64,000 nucleotides of DNA from NCBI GenBank assembly GCA_032164295.1, contig JAJHTX010000004.1, forward strand, positions 3,038,001 through 3,102,000. The letters run 5' to 3'. The notes beneath the pieces are model-generated. The model did not search any database. It saw only the letters and a list, made by a program, of their open reading frames with translations, and was not told the origin of the DNA. Shown here piece by piece: positions 36,516 through 47,565 of the stretch; the first letter of the stretch is position 1; the number at the start of each line of letters is the position of its first letter. Position numbers and translations under genes: made by a program. Source of the stretch: Inonotus obliquus. Taxonomy: Eukaryota; Basidiomycota; Agaricomycetes; Hymenochaetales; Hymenochaetaceae.

Positions 36516-36760
36516 TTTTGTTGCAGTCTTCTACGGCTTGGTATTTGCTGTCGAGTGCGGACGCCGATCACGGTCGTGGCATCCCAAACGTCCTTGTCAC
36601 AAGCGTGACAAGTTGCACGTGATGCACATCCACTGCTGGGTCACGCTCAGCGCATAGGAACTCCGAGTCCGAGTCGGGAACCTGGCACTTACTTTGACTT
36701 GCTTCAGAGCAGCGACGACGACGCAAGGCATTGCCTCCTGGCAAGCCGTCTGCGGCAGCC
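36516..36760. promoter_or_regulatory. Bidirectional promoter SEC27 / alpha-beta hydrolase
   Basis: 245 bases separate two divergent start codons. It is GC-richer than the flanks, with no TATA box seen, as expected for a housekeeping promoter. Confidence 0.55.
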
Positions 36761-38197
36761 ATGGATATCAAATCCTCAAAATACCTGTCGCTTTCGATCG
36801 TTGTAATCCCCTTTCTCATTCTGTTTCTCCGTTTCCTTGCGATATTTCCTTTACCCGTGGAGGATGTGGCAGTCTACCCATCTCTGGCATCCTTACCTAA
36901 AGAATCCCGCTCGTGGAGTGTATATCCTGAAAACTTCTACGAAGGAGGTAGCTATGTAAGGCTACCGTTCGGTCGTGTGCGTTCTTTCATACGTTTGTCA
37001 ACGGAAAAGGAAGCGCAGCAGCTTGATGACTATCCGTCTGCAGGTTAGATATTGGCTATTTGGCCCAGAAGACGGTCGGAAGGTTATCTATAACGTCCAC
37101 CGTGCATAAAATGAGTTGCGCTGACTTGAAAGGCTAGATCGTCTTGATTCACGGACTATCTGTACCGGCAATTATCTGGAAAGATGTCGCACCTCAATTG
37201 GCAGGAAATGGATTTCGCGTCCTTGTATATGGTTCGACGTTCCCACTCAGTATCTTGCATTATTTTAAATACCTGGACTGTAGATCTATATGGAAGAGGC
37301 TACTCCGATGCTCCCAATATGTCTTATACCGGCAGTCTGTACACCACGCAGCTCGCACTACTTATGCAACATATTCGATGGGAACGGGCTCATGTAGTAG
37401 GATTGTCAATGGTGTGTATCTTGACCTAGATTTTAGCTAGTTGAGCATACTTATGATCCGCAGGGGGGTGGAGTTGCAGCCTCCTTCGCTTCTACCTTCC
37501 CGAACTTAACGACAGGCAAAGTAGCTCTTATTGCGTCTACTGGCATTATGGAGGTACGTTCGCATTCGGCTAGCTCAAATATAGCACACTAAGTGGCGGA
37601 AACTCAGAGCTCAGATCTGTCCCGGACGAGCAAGGTCATGTCATCTCCGTTTGTACAATACGTGGCTTCGAGCACTGTCGTTCGTGTAAGCTCAACACGA
37701 GATTCGCATTATCTTGTTCTAACCAGATTGTCTAGTTTTTCCTGGAAAGACTGGGTGCAGGGGAACCCTCTCCTAACGCTATCCATGAAGCGAGTATAGT
37801 GCTATGCCATTTATTAGTATTTTACTCATATACGTCACATAGATCGTTCGCATCCAGTCAGCCTATCTGCCAGGGTATAATAATGCATTGGCATCATCAC
37901 TGCGACACGGTCCTCTGCGTGGGATGCGCTCGTCATTCGCCATGTTATCAGAGCTCAAGTACGAAGTATTGCTCATTTGGGTACGTCTGTCACCCAATTG
38001 CGTCTTGATTGAGCTTATCATAATCACAACAGGGCACCTCTGATAATACTGTTCCGTATCGCTATGCTGCAAAGATTCAGCAACTTGTTCCTAATTCAAC
38101 GCTCCTCACCGTGGACGGCGGACATCATGATCTGACCGTGTCCCATCCCGATATCGTCGCCAATGCGCTAACCCAATTCTTTCGGTTCTCGATGTGA
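36761..38197 (+). CDS. Alpha/beta hydrolase, membrane-anchored
   Basis: Multi-exon serine hydrolase. The ATG at 36761 encodes a type II signal-anchor (YLSLSIVVIPFLILFLRFLA, residues 7-26). Spliced exons then give RYWLFGPEDGRKIVLIHGLS (oxyanion HG), VLVYDLYGRGYSDAPN, the nucleophile elbow GLSMGGGVAASF (GxSxG), VALIASTGIM, and near the end LLIWGTSDNTVPYRYA and TVDGGHHDLTVSHPD (catalytic His). The stop is at 38195-38197. The anchor places the catalytic domain in the lumen or outside, or on a membrane surface. The family includes lipases, esterases and epoxide hydrolases; there is no cap-domain signature to choose between them, and the substrate is unknown. It is divergent from SEC27. Confidence 0.82.
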
Positions 38198-39203
38198 ATA
38201 CCTGGCCTGTCAGCCATCCTTCCTACTTCGCATTTGGTTGATGCATGCTTCCGCGACGCTATCTTCATGATTGCTTTTCTCATATTTTCACACACGCATG
38301 CACGCACGCAGACAGCACGCAAATCTCTATTCCGTTATTATCCCTACGTTATTATTTACACATCCTAATTTATTCTACTTCATGTTGTTGTATGTACTTT
38401 TGGGACAATTGTGTTGATTTTCTGGGTATTTTAGGATCTTTTCTAGTTTGTGCAATAGGAACAATCGATTTTGGCTTCAAACATCCACCTTCCGGAGTGT
38501 AGCTTACCACTGGTCAAGATACTTGGCAACGATTGTGTGCTATGGATTGCGCTGTTTTGTCACATAACACGAGGATCTCATTTTACGTCGCGTAGTTATG
38601 GGTCTTACTCGTTTTGTCACCATTCTCCCGCATCTCATGCTTTTTCGCATGGATCAGAGTTGCCCCAAGGCCGTTTCGTTCCTCGTCCGTCAACTGGGGG
38701 CTGCTGTACGCTGTTATGGGTCCAAGATCAGTAAAAGGAGCCCGTGACCCTCGGTCTACCTTACCTTTGGCCTTGTCGAAATCTCCTTGCTGGAATCGAT
38801 AAAGCTACCATTGACCACGGATGTTCTTTACGCATGCACGTGTTGACAACGTGTCGAAAAAGACATGGTATAGGCTGTGTCTAGCGCTAATTGTGCACCT
38901 TGCGACAGAATTCACCCGGCATGTATGTAATGCCCATGTCTTCTACGTGATGGTTAATGTGCTGGAACCTCGCCTCGCCGTTTCCTGTAGGTAGGGCCCA
39001 CTGAGCCTGATATGCATGACTGAGTACTTCAAATGCTTCACGCACCACGGTCCTCTCCCTCGTCCGCCCACCAACCTACCGCACTCCTTCGTACTGTCCT
39101 GCAGAGTGCAGTCGGCAGTGTCAACTGCGATACCTCCTGGGCATAGTCTTATCAGTCAACGCTTATCAAAGTGGGATAACGTGTTCACACATCTATATCG
39201 ACA
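38198..39203. other. Intergenic region
   Basis: The first 200 bases are pyrimidine-rich 3' flank of the hydrolase, with a short ACGC/ACGCACGC simple run near 38290. The remainder is the 5' region of the next gene, ending in a CT-rich stretch (39040-39100). No gene is supported. Confidence 0.45.
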
Positions 39204-42200
39204 ATGTCGCAGCCAGCAGCGAACTCGAAACGCGCACCGTCGCCGGCGCGGAAACCTACTCTGCGCCAGCGTATGACGACGGTCATGCGCCGAAGCTCGA
39301 CGTTTCTTCCCAGTAGTCGATCATCGTCCCCGGCACCGCGACGCGATTCTGAGGACCCGATGAATGCAGCAAAGGCTACTACTTCAAAGCCAAGTTCTAT
39401 ACACTCTGTGGAAGCATCTCAGCCAATGCCCTTGGTGGTGCCGCAAGAGAAGTCTGAGGAGCCGAAGGCGGGACCTGCCCCTGAAGAAGCTCTCGCTGCA
39501 CCTACACCAGACCCGATCGCGCCCGTTGAGGCCGTATCCGCTGAACCTGAGGCGATAACGGAACCTCCGAAAGCAGAGCCTGCGGCAGAGGCCATCCCAG
39601 TTGTGGAGCCTCTTAGCTCAGCAGTCCGTGCCGAGGACGAGCAAAAGCCTGCTGAAGAATCGCATGCACCTGTTAGCGTTCTGGTGTCGAGTTCGGAAGT
39701 TGAGCATCGCGAAGAGCCTCAAACGGAGAGCGAGCCCGAACGGGAACAGGAAGAGCAGCAGCATTATGATGAAGGTATTAGAATTCCATTCTCTGAGTCG
39801 CCAAGGTCTCTCTCAGCATCTTTACCATCTGAAGACCAACATCATGGCCTGATTGTTTCGGGAGCATCTACTCCAAGAAGCGTTCCGGATTCGAACAGAC
39901 TCAACACTTTGTCTGTCAATACGTCGCGAGAGAATTTACATACAGAACTCAGTCCCATCCCAGAAGACGAGCGCTCTGCATTAGAAGAGAAGAAGCTACC
40001 CTTCACGCAACCAAACGGAACAGTACCGGCTGGTGTCACTGCACCTCCAGTTGTTATGCCGACAATCAGTCAAGCAAGCGGCGGTACCACGCCTCGCGCG
40101 ATGCCTATCCCGCTTGTTGTGACAGAAGTCCACGAGCCATACGTTGCAGAAGAAAAGGGCGAGGCAAAAGACAATGAACCCGCTATTGGCACGGCGGTCA
40201 TGCCACATCACGATAGTTACTTCACGAGGGCAGCGCCAATGTCCGTGCCTCGTGCATCTGAAGAACGGTACGTATCTGCTGCGATGTACCGCATTGCGTA
40301 CTGAGAAACGCCGCATAGGTTTGCTTATGACGTGGATGACCCATTCAGGGACCCCTCCCCTTCTACGACTCACTACGACGGCATGCCTGAGTAAGTATCC
40401 AATTGGCACTGAGGGTTATGGAACTGACAGATACGTCTAGACCGGAGATACGTGGAAGGCAAGGCTACAACATGCCAGAGCAACGCGAAGGCACAGAGCC
40501 TTTCCAGCCGGCTGCCCCATCCATGCCGGTACCGGTCACATACCCTCTTCCTCCTTTGGATGAAGTCACCGGAGCGCAAGTGTTACACTTGGTCCTGCAA
40601 AACTTGCACTGACTTCTTACCTACAGAAGAAATTTGCGTTCCGTTCCCTCAGATTATACGCTCGGGGCCCGTAGCAGTCGAGCACCGAGCGTGCATAATG
40701 AAGTTCCAACTGAGTGAGCGGACTTTCTATATTTTTCCCGCTAATGCTTACAGTCGAAGCAGCGAGACCCTTCCTCTTCTTACTGGGCCGAACAGCGGTA
40801 CAACAGATGTATTCAGGTGTGCTTTCACAGGACACGTATTCGTCGATGTGAACCTTATGTTCTCTATAGCAACCAAGGTGATGCTTCCGAGCGCGACCTT
40901 CACAGCGCAGGATGGATTGCACATGCTCTTCCTGACTCGACGACATACTATTCGCATCCCGGCATGCGTGTAACCACGGACATAAATCTGGAGAGATCAC
41001 GAATGCTGGCCGCAGTGATGGACTACCTAAAGCGAAAACTATCGAAGGAGTTCACGCTTCCGATTGATGCTCTGGAAATTTGGTTGCATGACGAGGCAAA
41101 ATCGAGAGGCGACTTCGTTCCCGTCAGGTGCTGGGTAGACCACGAAGCACGAGCGCTTGGGTACTGGCCGCCTCCTACCCGTGGCTCTGAAGAGATTTTA
41201 CGAGCATCGTTCGAGGACAGTGAGTCATCCGGCCAGAATCGCAGCCAGAGCTGCGACTTACCACTTTCTCAGGGCTCGACTATGAGTACAGATACTGGGC
41301 CTTCATGGAGACGCATCCTGCTCATGTTCCCCTACCTGTTAATGCATATTCAGAAGCATGGGATAAATTGACGTGGTCATATACCGGTGAGTATTCTTAT
41401 TACCAGAAAACAAATGAATATACTCAAGCCGTCGGTCCTCCAGAGCGTCTGTTGAAATCAAATCGACGTGCTCCTCCGCCCTTCACCCAACACGAGAGTC
41501 AAGAGATGCTTACTCTTCTGCGCTCGACCTCTAGTAAGTTAGCTTGCTTCTCTAGTCGGATCAGAGGAGACTAACTGTGGTGAACAGGTTCCGACTCGCC
41601 GATCCAGGCTGCCATTCAGACTCGAGTTGTAGCCCGTATCCACCGCCGCATTGGTGAGAATCTTCTTGAGATTATCTTCTTCTGACTAAATTTTGGTCTA
41701 GTACAATGGAAGCAACACTTCTTCAGGCCTGAGAAGCCTCTTCCAAGTGGAGTCGAGACGACGAGGATTTCGCAGCGTAACGCATCACACAAGACTTTCC
41801 TTGACTTCATTGTCGCTTGGATGTGTCTCGGTATACCTTACCTATACGCGAACAGACACGTGTATCGCTTCGACGAAGAGGGAGGGATAGTAAGGTCTGC
41901 TGGTCCCATGGTTGTTGTTGGGGCCACCATTTGCATAGTGGCATGTCTCTCCGGATTTTTCTTGATCGTTTACCGCGCTAATTCTACATGCCGAAAAGGC
42001 CGCGACGATCCTGCTCGCATCGGTAACGTTCCTCGCGTTACCTGGTCTGGATCACATCTCGAGAACCGCAGGGTTCATCGCGATCATCGGGTCGTTCGCC
42101 AGTCTCGGAGCATCTCTGATAGCCGCCTTCAGGAGTCAGATAGAAACACAACGAATGGCGGCTCGAGGAGGTGAAGGGCTTGTAGTCACTATGTCGGCTG

Positions 42201-42477
42201 TTACTGTGAGTTTCATCCCCACAACTTATGTTATTCCTTGGACTAAAGACATTTTCCACAGGGTGGCAGCATCTTACCTTCTTTACCTGCGGTTTTTCTT
42301 GCTTGGTCTGTTCTTTCATTGGTCACTGGGATTGTTCTCTATGCCTTTCGGGGCTCAGTTGCGATTGACACAACGAACTGGGCGAGATTTGCTTCATTCA
42401 CACGATGGACGACCATCGGTGTACTCGGATTCTGTGGTGGGGCGTTGATCGTGTCCACTTTTGCCTTACGGCGATGA
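39204..42477 (+). CDS. Disordered/WW-like/multi-TM protein of Agaricomycetes
   Basis: A single gene of at least ten exons fits best. The N-terminal ~380 residues are low-complexity and rich in Pro, Ala, Glu and Ser (SSRSSSPAPRRDSEDP, VEASQPMPLVVPQEKSEE). A GC-AG intron (40576-40626, donor GCAAGT) joins DEVTGA to RNLRSVPSDYTLGARSSRAP, then ...GTTDVFSNQGDASERDLHSAG. Next is a WW-like core, GWIAHALPDSTTYYSHPGMR, followed by a conserved region (LPIDALEIWLHDEAKSRGDF, VPVRCWVDHEARALGYWPPP). The C-terminal third is membrane-spanning: FLDFIVAWMCLGIPYLYA, SAGPMVVVGATICIAATILL, GFIAIIGSFASLGASLIAAF, then two last helices ending LIVSTFALRR-stop at 42477. The WW-like fold suggests proline-rich ligand binding beside a membrane. 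The family is common in Agaricomycetes and uncharacterised. If the GC-AG intron is wrong, an N-terminal protein would end at 40612 as a separate gene. Confidence 0.72.
40576..40626 (+). other. GC-AG intron
   Basis: 51 bases, starting GCAAGT and ending CTACAG with a CTGAC branch-point-like motif 13 bases before the end. It is the only splice choice that keeps both flanking coding stretches in frame. GC-AG introns are about 1% in fungi. Confidence 0.6.
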
Positions 42478-42648
42478 TTATGTAGAGTAACGTCCTGTAT
42501 CGCTATCATTCCGTTCTTCTTTCTTAAATATTGCATGTTTCGCTACCGATTCAATGGATTCAACAACTATGTCGCATGTCACATCGTTATGTATTTCACG
42601 CGCTTTAGCTTTCCTCTTGGTCATGGATAGATATGATTGTACTTCTCG

Positions 42649-43204
42649 TTATCGCACGTCTTGTTTACTCTCGGCGTCTTGCAGAATAAAGTATTCTGAT
42701 CCATAGAGACCTGCAGTCATCATCGTTGCCGCGGCGAGGAATATGGACGCTGGACTTCGCAGCGTGGTGAATGAACGCCTCCCATTCCAGAAGAGGTACG
42801 TTAGTGACCAAGCTAAACCTTGTGAGCAAGGCGCAAAGCATCACAGAATCTGAGCTTACCTGTGGATATTCCACTCCCATTCAATGAGTCTCCGGTCGAG
42901 AGGACGTAACCAGATCCATACATAATCAGAGAAAAACCAAGTCGTTGAGGGAAAGGTGGTAGTTTAGGGAATTTACTTGGAGGAAGCGCCGAGCTCGCCA
43001 GAACTTTGAAATGAGTTTAGTCAATGATGACTAGAAATGGTTTGGATACCGGTTTCTTTGGCTTACACAGTGAAGCGAGAGACCAAGCTGGCCATCTACC
43101 CGACAAGAAAAAGTCCAAATTCGCTATTCTTCATTGCAAAAGATTACTTACGGTGATTGAGAGTACGGTCGAACATACTTCTCCAGCTCGGAGTTCGTGG
43201 CCAT
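42649..43204 (-). CDS. AIM19: AIM19-like small mitochondrial membrane protein
   Basis: Four short exons join in frame into 129 residues: 43204-43152, 43095-43067, 43003-42860 and 42812-42649. The product starts MATNSELEKYVRPYSQSPWP, then WSLASLFLASSALPP, GFSLIMYGSGYVLSTGD, SGISTAWSLTYLFWNGRRSF, TTLRSPASIFLAAATM, MTAGLYGSEYFILQD, ending KQDVR-stop. The layout of three or four hydrophobic segments matches the yeast Aim19 pattern: a DxxNGxG turn, a TAWSLxYL-type helix, a KKSF/RRSF basic stretch and an LYGxxxF end. Aim19 is a mitochondrial protein named for altered mitochondrial inheritance in deletion strains; the molecular role is unknown. The exons are too small for ordinary ORF scanning, so the gene is easy to miss. 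It is convergent with the WW-like gene (172 bases) and divergent from the CoA diphosphatase. Confidence 0.78.
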
Positions 43205-43385
43205 TGCAACTATACACCAAGGAACCTCGCGAAGTTGCAACGCGTTTGGGTCGAAAGCGAAGAAAAAACCGGTCAGTAATAATGTTTTATTTGAAGCTCC
43301 GCATCAAATGAGAAATATTCGGCACGTGAAAGACCCCCTTTCTATCTTTCTATTCGAAGTTCTATCATCTCCATCCTCCCAAAAC
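43205..43385. promoter_or_regulatory. Bidirectional promoter AIM19 / PCD1-type gene
   Basis: 181 bases lie between two divergent start codons, one on each strand. No strong TATA box seen. The spacing implies a shared promoter. Confidence 0.5.
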
Positions 43386-44708
43386 ATGACATCACGCAAA
43401 TTACTGGATTTTCATCGTCCCCAGTCACTACAAATAGGATCCAGGGTAATAAATAGAGAAACAAGGAGGTCAGTCTATATCATCCCTAGAACACTGAGAA
43501 ATTATTGGTGTACGATATGAATTTCAGATGTATCCGAAATTTAGCAGCCTATAGAGTACCGAAAGCTTTAAAAAGGAAAGGACCTCGGTCTCGCACTGCT
43601 GCAGTGCTCGTGGCTCTATTCATCGGGAGAATGGGTGATGTCTATGTTCTCCTTAGCCAGTAAGTAAAACACGGGTTTTGTTCAAATTGTGAATACGAGA
43701 CCTCATATTCGTGCCAGACGGGCGAAATCTCTGCGTACCTATGCTGGGGATACTTCCCTTCCTGGTGGCAAAATGGAGACAATGGATAGAAACGTTGAGG
43801 ATACTGCGGTAAGTGAGCCGTTTCGTGTCCTGACTGGATGTATGACGAATAAACAAAGCGTCGAGAAGCTTTCGAAGAAGTGAGTTGTTTCGTATGCATG
43901 TTTTACTGTAAAAGGTAATGACCACTCACCGCGTGTGTATTCCTCGAAGATTGGACTTAGCTTGGATAAAGAGAGGGTTCCACTATTATGCACCCTTGAA
44001 CCCTTTCTTGCTGGAGATCAACTTCTTGTCACGCCGTAAGCCTCTATTCTCAGTAAGGCATGATATGTACCTTAACGTGCTGACAGTGTAGTCGTTCTCG
44101 TCCTTGACAAGACTTTGAGAGTAAGTGAACAGCTATTGAAGCATTTCCGAAAGCATAATCGCCATCTTTAACAGCCTATCCTTAATCAAGCGGAAGTTAC
44201 GACCCTTTTCTCTCATCCACTCAAGGCATTTCTGAGCTCAGAATCTCCATTCCCTAACGAATTGCACACGGAAGAAATACCATATTACACATACAACGAC
44301 ATTCCTTGGTACCGAGGGGACAGAAATCGATCAATAAGAATGCACAGATTCCTCACAGGTCGAGAAGAGGGCGGTATCAAACCTATTTATGGCCTCACAG
44401 CGTCAGCATTTTTCACTACTCTGAAGTCAAACTACTGAATCATTTCTCCGATTCACTCTAGCTCAATTTTAATCCGAGTTGCTGAGATCGGATTTGGACA
44501 TTCTCCGGATTTTGAAGTCCTTGCACATGGCCAACCCAGTACGACGGAACGTATTGACTTTGGTCTACACCACGATCCCAAATTCATCAAAGCTCGAGAA
44601 GAGGAAGAGTTAGGTGCAAAGTCTCAGCCGTCTGGTATTGTGAAGGAATTTCTTAAACGAGCGCCTCAGTTGCAGGGCAGGAGGCGGAGATTCAGGAGTC
44701 GACTCTAG
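43386..44708 (+). CDS. PCD1: Nudix CoA diphosphatase (PCD1/NUDT7 type)
   Basis: At least seven small exons join in phase. The start MTSRKLLDFHRPQSL at 43386 leads to RCIRNLAAYRVPKALKRKG and RTAAVLVALFIGRMGDVYVL. Then comes the CoA-pyrophosphatase signature LLSQRAKSLRTYAGDTSLPG (LLTxRSxxLRxxAGxxxFPGG in the family), followed by the Nudix box GKMETMDRNVEDTARREAFE ending EIG. The Nudix box is split over three exons but has the essential G, E, REAFEEIG residues. Downstream are LLCTLEPFLAGDQLLVTPVV and a C-terminal domain conserved in this subfamily. It hydrolyses CoA or its esters and oxidised forms to phosphopantetheine and 3',5'-ADP. Relatives are peroxisomal; the end ...RRRRFRSRL has SRL as a plausible PTS1-type tripeptide, which supports peroxisomal import. 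Confidence 0.88.
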
Positions 44709-45208
44709 GTGATGGATAACAAATCCGGAGCGACTGCGGTAGTGTGTGCTATTTCGAGCTCACCGTTGATCGCGATTGCAGACTAGCGCAGGTAATCATA
44801 CCACTGTAGATTCCTTTTAGAAGGTGATGTACCACGACAACTCTGGGATTGATGACGGCGTAGACGTTTGTACCTTGTTCGCCGCTGGGATAGCCTCGAA
44901 AGCCATTACGAGAGATATCCTCACCGACTTCGTAATGCACCATAAATCACTACACTTCATGGCTTGTCTTATCAACAGGTCGCTGTGAGTTTACGTTGAG
45001 GGGCGAGTAAACCGCAACTTGATTCATATGAATGAGCACAACAGTTAGTCTTGCCATTTCTAAGAAATCGTCTAGCAGGTTTCAATAGAGATGGACAAGA
45101 ATTGTATTGTCTGGTGCTCGCTCGATGGAATAATTCTGCGTACTCGCAAATTCGTGTAAATGCCCCATAATGACCAAAAAATTTCTGAGACGAGATGGAT
45201 ACGATAAT
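44709..45208. other. Convergent 3' flanks with a short orphan open frame
   Basis: Between the Nudix gene (+) and the second phytase (-). A minus open frame at 44749-44943 reads ISRNGFRGYPSGEQGTNVYA and is well composed but only 64 codons, with no partner exons. It may be a remnant or a short gene. Not assigned. Confidence 0.4.
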
Positions 45209-46981
45209 TTATGCGAAACACCTCTCGAAGTCTCCAGCCCCATCGCTCGTCGCGTAGCCTTGGCTAGCAACAAACGCGTCCAATGAACACAATCCCTCGC
45301 TATCAGCCCCACAAAAGTCCAAATCTTGCAATGCATCATCAACAAGCATCCGCACGAATGTTTCACCATTACATTCAAGACGCTCCGTAACAAGCCGACC
45401 AGAGAACGGGACTAGGCGCGAGACAATCCAAGTCCGTTGCAAATCAGGTTGAGTCGGGACTAAATCGGCGTTTTGGCGGAATAAGCCAAGAGCGCTGTAA
45501 ATTGCGATCATTTGGTTGTCATGTGAGAAGTCGGCATTCACAAATCGGTCGAGAGGGAATGTCGATGGGTCAGAGTCGAGGGTTCGGTTCGTTTGCGTGT
45601 TGTCCCTCACAGGGGATTCAGTCAAGCGAGCAATGAGCTCGTTGACGTACCCCACCCCTTGTACACGACCGAGATCCTGTCCATACCTAGCCACGTCAAT
45701 CAGTTCAAGTCTCTCACTACTGAAGATCGGCAGGGCCTCACCCAGTTCCATAGTACTTGTCCAAATCACCGTAGTACTCAAATCCGTCAAAGTCAGACTG
45801 AGTAAAGAGGTTGCAAAACGGACTGGGCTGCTCGTCTGCCACGGTATCGAATGCGCACAATGCTATCAGATTCGTGACATCCGCGACGGTTAAATTTGCA
45901 CCAGGAGCAGCTTCGTTCAGTCGGACGGCGGCCGGTGCCGCGTAAATAGCTTGCCAGGTATCTGTCTGTTCGTCACCATCTCCCGCGTTCGGGCACATAT
46001 GATCATCAAGAGTATCATTAAGCTATAGTAGAAACATTGAGGGACTAGTTGTTAGATTGGGCCAAAGGTCGACTTGCCGATTCCTGAAGTATTACATTCA
46101 ACGAGGGAGCCGGAGAGCCTTTGCTAGCATGTGCGAAGCCTTGTAATGACGCCGATAAGTAAAACTACTTAGATGACACATATCTGACTGACCTGCAGTC
46201 CAATTCCTCGCCGAATCTACAACCCGTTCCGCACTGGATGCTCGAACAAAAGGAACATTGGAACCCACAACATTCTTGTAACGTAAGAAAGCAAGCTGGC
46301 CAGAATCAAAGGACCTTTATTAAGTTGAGCGTTTCGTTATCTCTTTTCGATGAGAAGAGCGTACTGTGCTGCACCGAATGGCACGAGATCTGCCTCGCCG
46401 AGATCGTATGTGTATTTCCTGAGGAATTCAAGTCGGGGGTCCTTAAAAGATGAAGCATTCTGAAGCTTTTGGACTGCCGATAGTATTCTTGCGCCCGCCC
46501 CAGACGTAGGAAATCGAGCTCCGTGCCTTTGAATCTGTAAAGGCAGTCAGTATTGATCGACGTATCGTAAATAAGAACCCATACTCACGATATTGACCTG
46601 GTTTATCTTGCACTGCCTAGGTGGTTCCTTGTACTCCGCCGCCGGAAAGTATGGGGAATACATAGCCAAGGAACGAATGATTTTTTCATGGAGGTTTATG
46701 TCCGGAGTAATCGCATCAGCCGCGGGGGAAGTGACGCCGAACGGAACCAATAAGGTGAGGATAGACCATAAAAGAAAGAGACCCAGGCTGGCCATTGAGA
46801 AACAAAACGCCTTTCTCCTACGGAAGAAGCTCAAGAGCCGGCCCACTGCTGTTGCAGAAGTGAGAAAAGCAACGTCTTCGCGGTCTTCAGAGCGGATTCT
46901 TTTATACCCATGACGGGAGAAGAGGTCTGCAACGGAATCACGGAGATATTGAATGAGGAACAGAGTTTTCGTGCGAGTCAT
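45209..46981 (-). CDS. Membrane-anchored histidine acid phosphatase / phytase-like (copy 2)
   Basis: Paralogue of the gene at 27753-29437 with the same architecture and exon breaks. It begins at 46981 with a longer basic N-terminus, then one transmembrane helix (SMASLGLFLLWSILTLLVPF) and the ectodomain (MYSPYFPAAEYKEPPRQCKI). The active-site motif is IQRHGARFPTSG (RHGxRxP), followed by KDPRLEFLRKYTYDLGEADL and VPFGAAQ. The Cys-rich middle is LDDHMCPNAGDGDEQTDTWQ and ALCAFDTVADEQPSPFC, and the DSDPSTFPLDRFVNADFSHD segment supplies the proton-donor HD pair. It ends CSLDAFVASQGYATSDGAGD and a final Cys. The HD motif is intact here, unlike copy 1. It should act on phytate or related phosphomonoesters at the outer face of a secretory or plasma membrane. 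Confidence 0.87.
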
Positions 46982-47565
46982 TATCCAGATAGAAACATAA
47001 GCACGCGGTACAGATCAGCTTCCGGTTAACGTGTGAGATGGGTGCGAGGCTACTGGGTCATTGGTTGGCGAAGAAGGTACAAGAACCCGTCGTCGACGGC
47101 TAGGGTTGTTTGAACCCTCGGGTAGGTGGCGATAATCAGATTATGTAGTGGAACGTGGATACTTAAGCGAAAGTTGTAGTATGGTGGAAAAAGCAAGGGT
47201 GACTTTCTAACATAGCCTGCACATTGCAACCTCGCACCTGCCAGTGGTGATTCGGTGCGCCGGTAGTTGTGGTGTGGTGAATTTGAAACTTGAGGCCGCG
47301 TCGCAAGTCCCTTGATGAGCTTCACGTGCCGAACATAGGAGTGACGTAAGATCCTGCTTACGTAGCTCTTCCGTTGGCGAGTTTATCCACTAGCTAGCAG
47401 TCATGTAGTCCAGGTCGTTCTCAATTGCCTCAGAATTTTGACCAAGCTTGTCTATGTGAGTTGATCCCAAAGGCATTTTGGATAGGCATATTCATTTGAA
47501 CTGATTTCATCCAAGATTTCGCCAGCTTGGCTTGCACTTTTTTCCGGCAACCAAGACACTTAAAC
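46982..47565. other. Intergenic region
   Basis: Divergent 5' flanks of phytase copy 2 (-) and the PL14-type gene (+). A short minus open frame (47050-47325) has no support. No clear TATA or other site seen. Confidence 0.45.

Noticed and set aside
40452..40973. 174-codon open frame across the WW-like gene
   Set aside because: It is a shadow frame crossing the intron and reads as low-complexity noise outside two exon segments.
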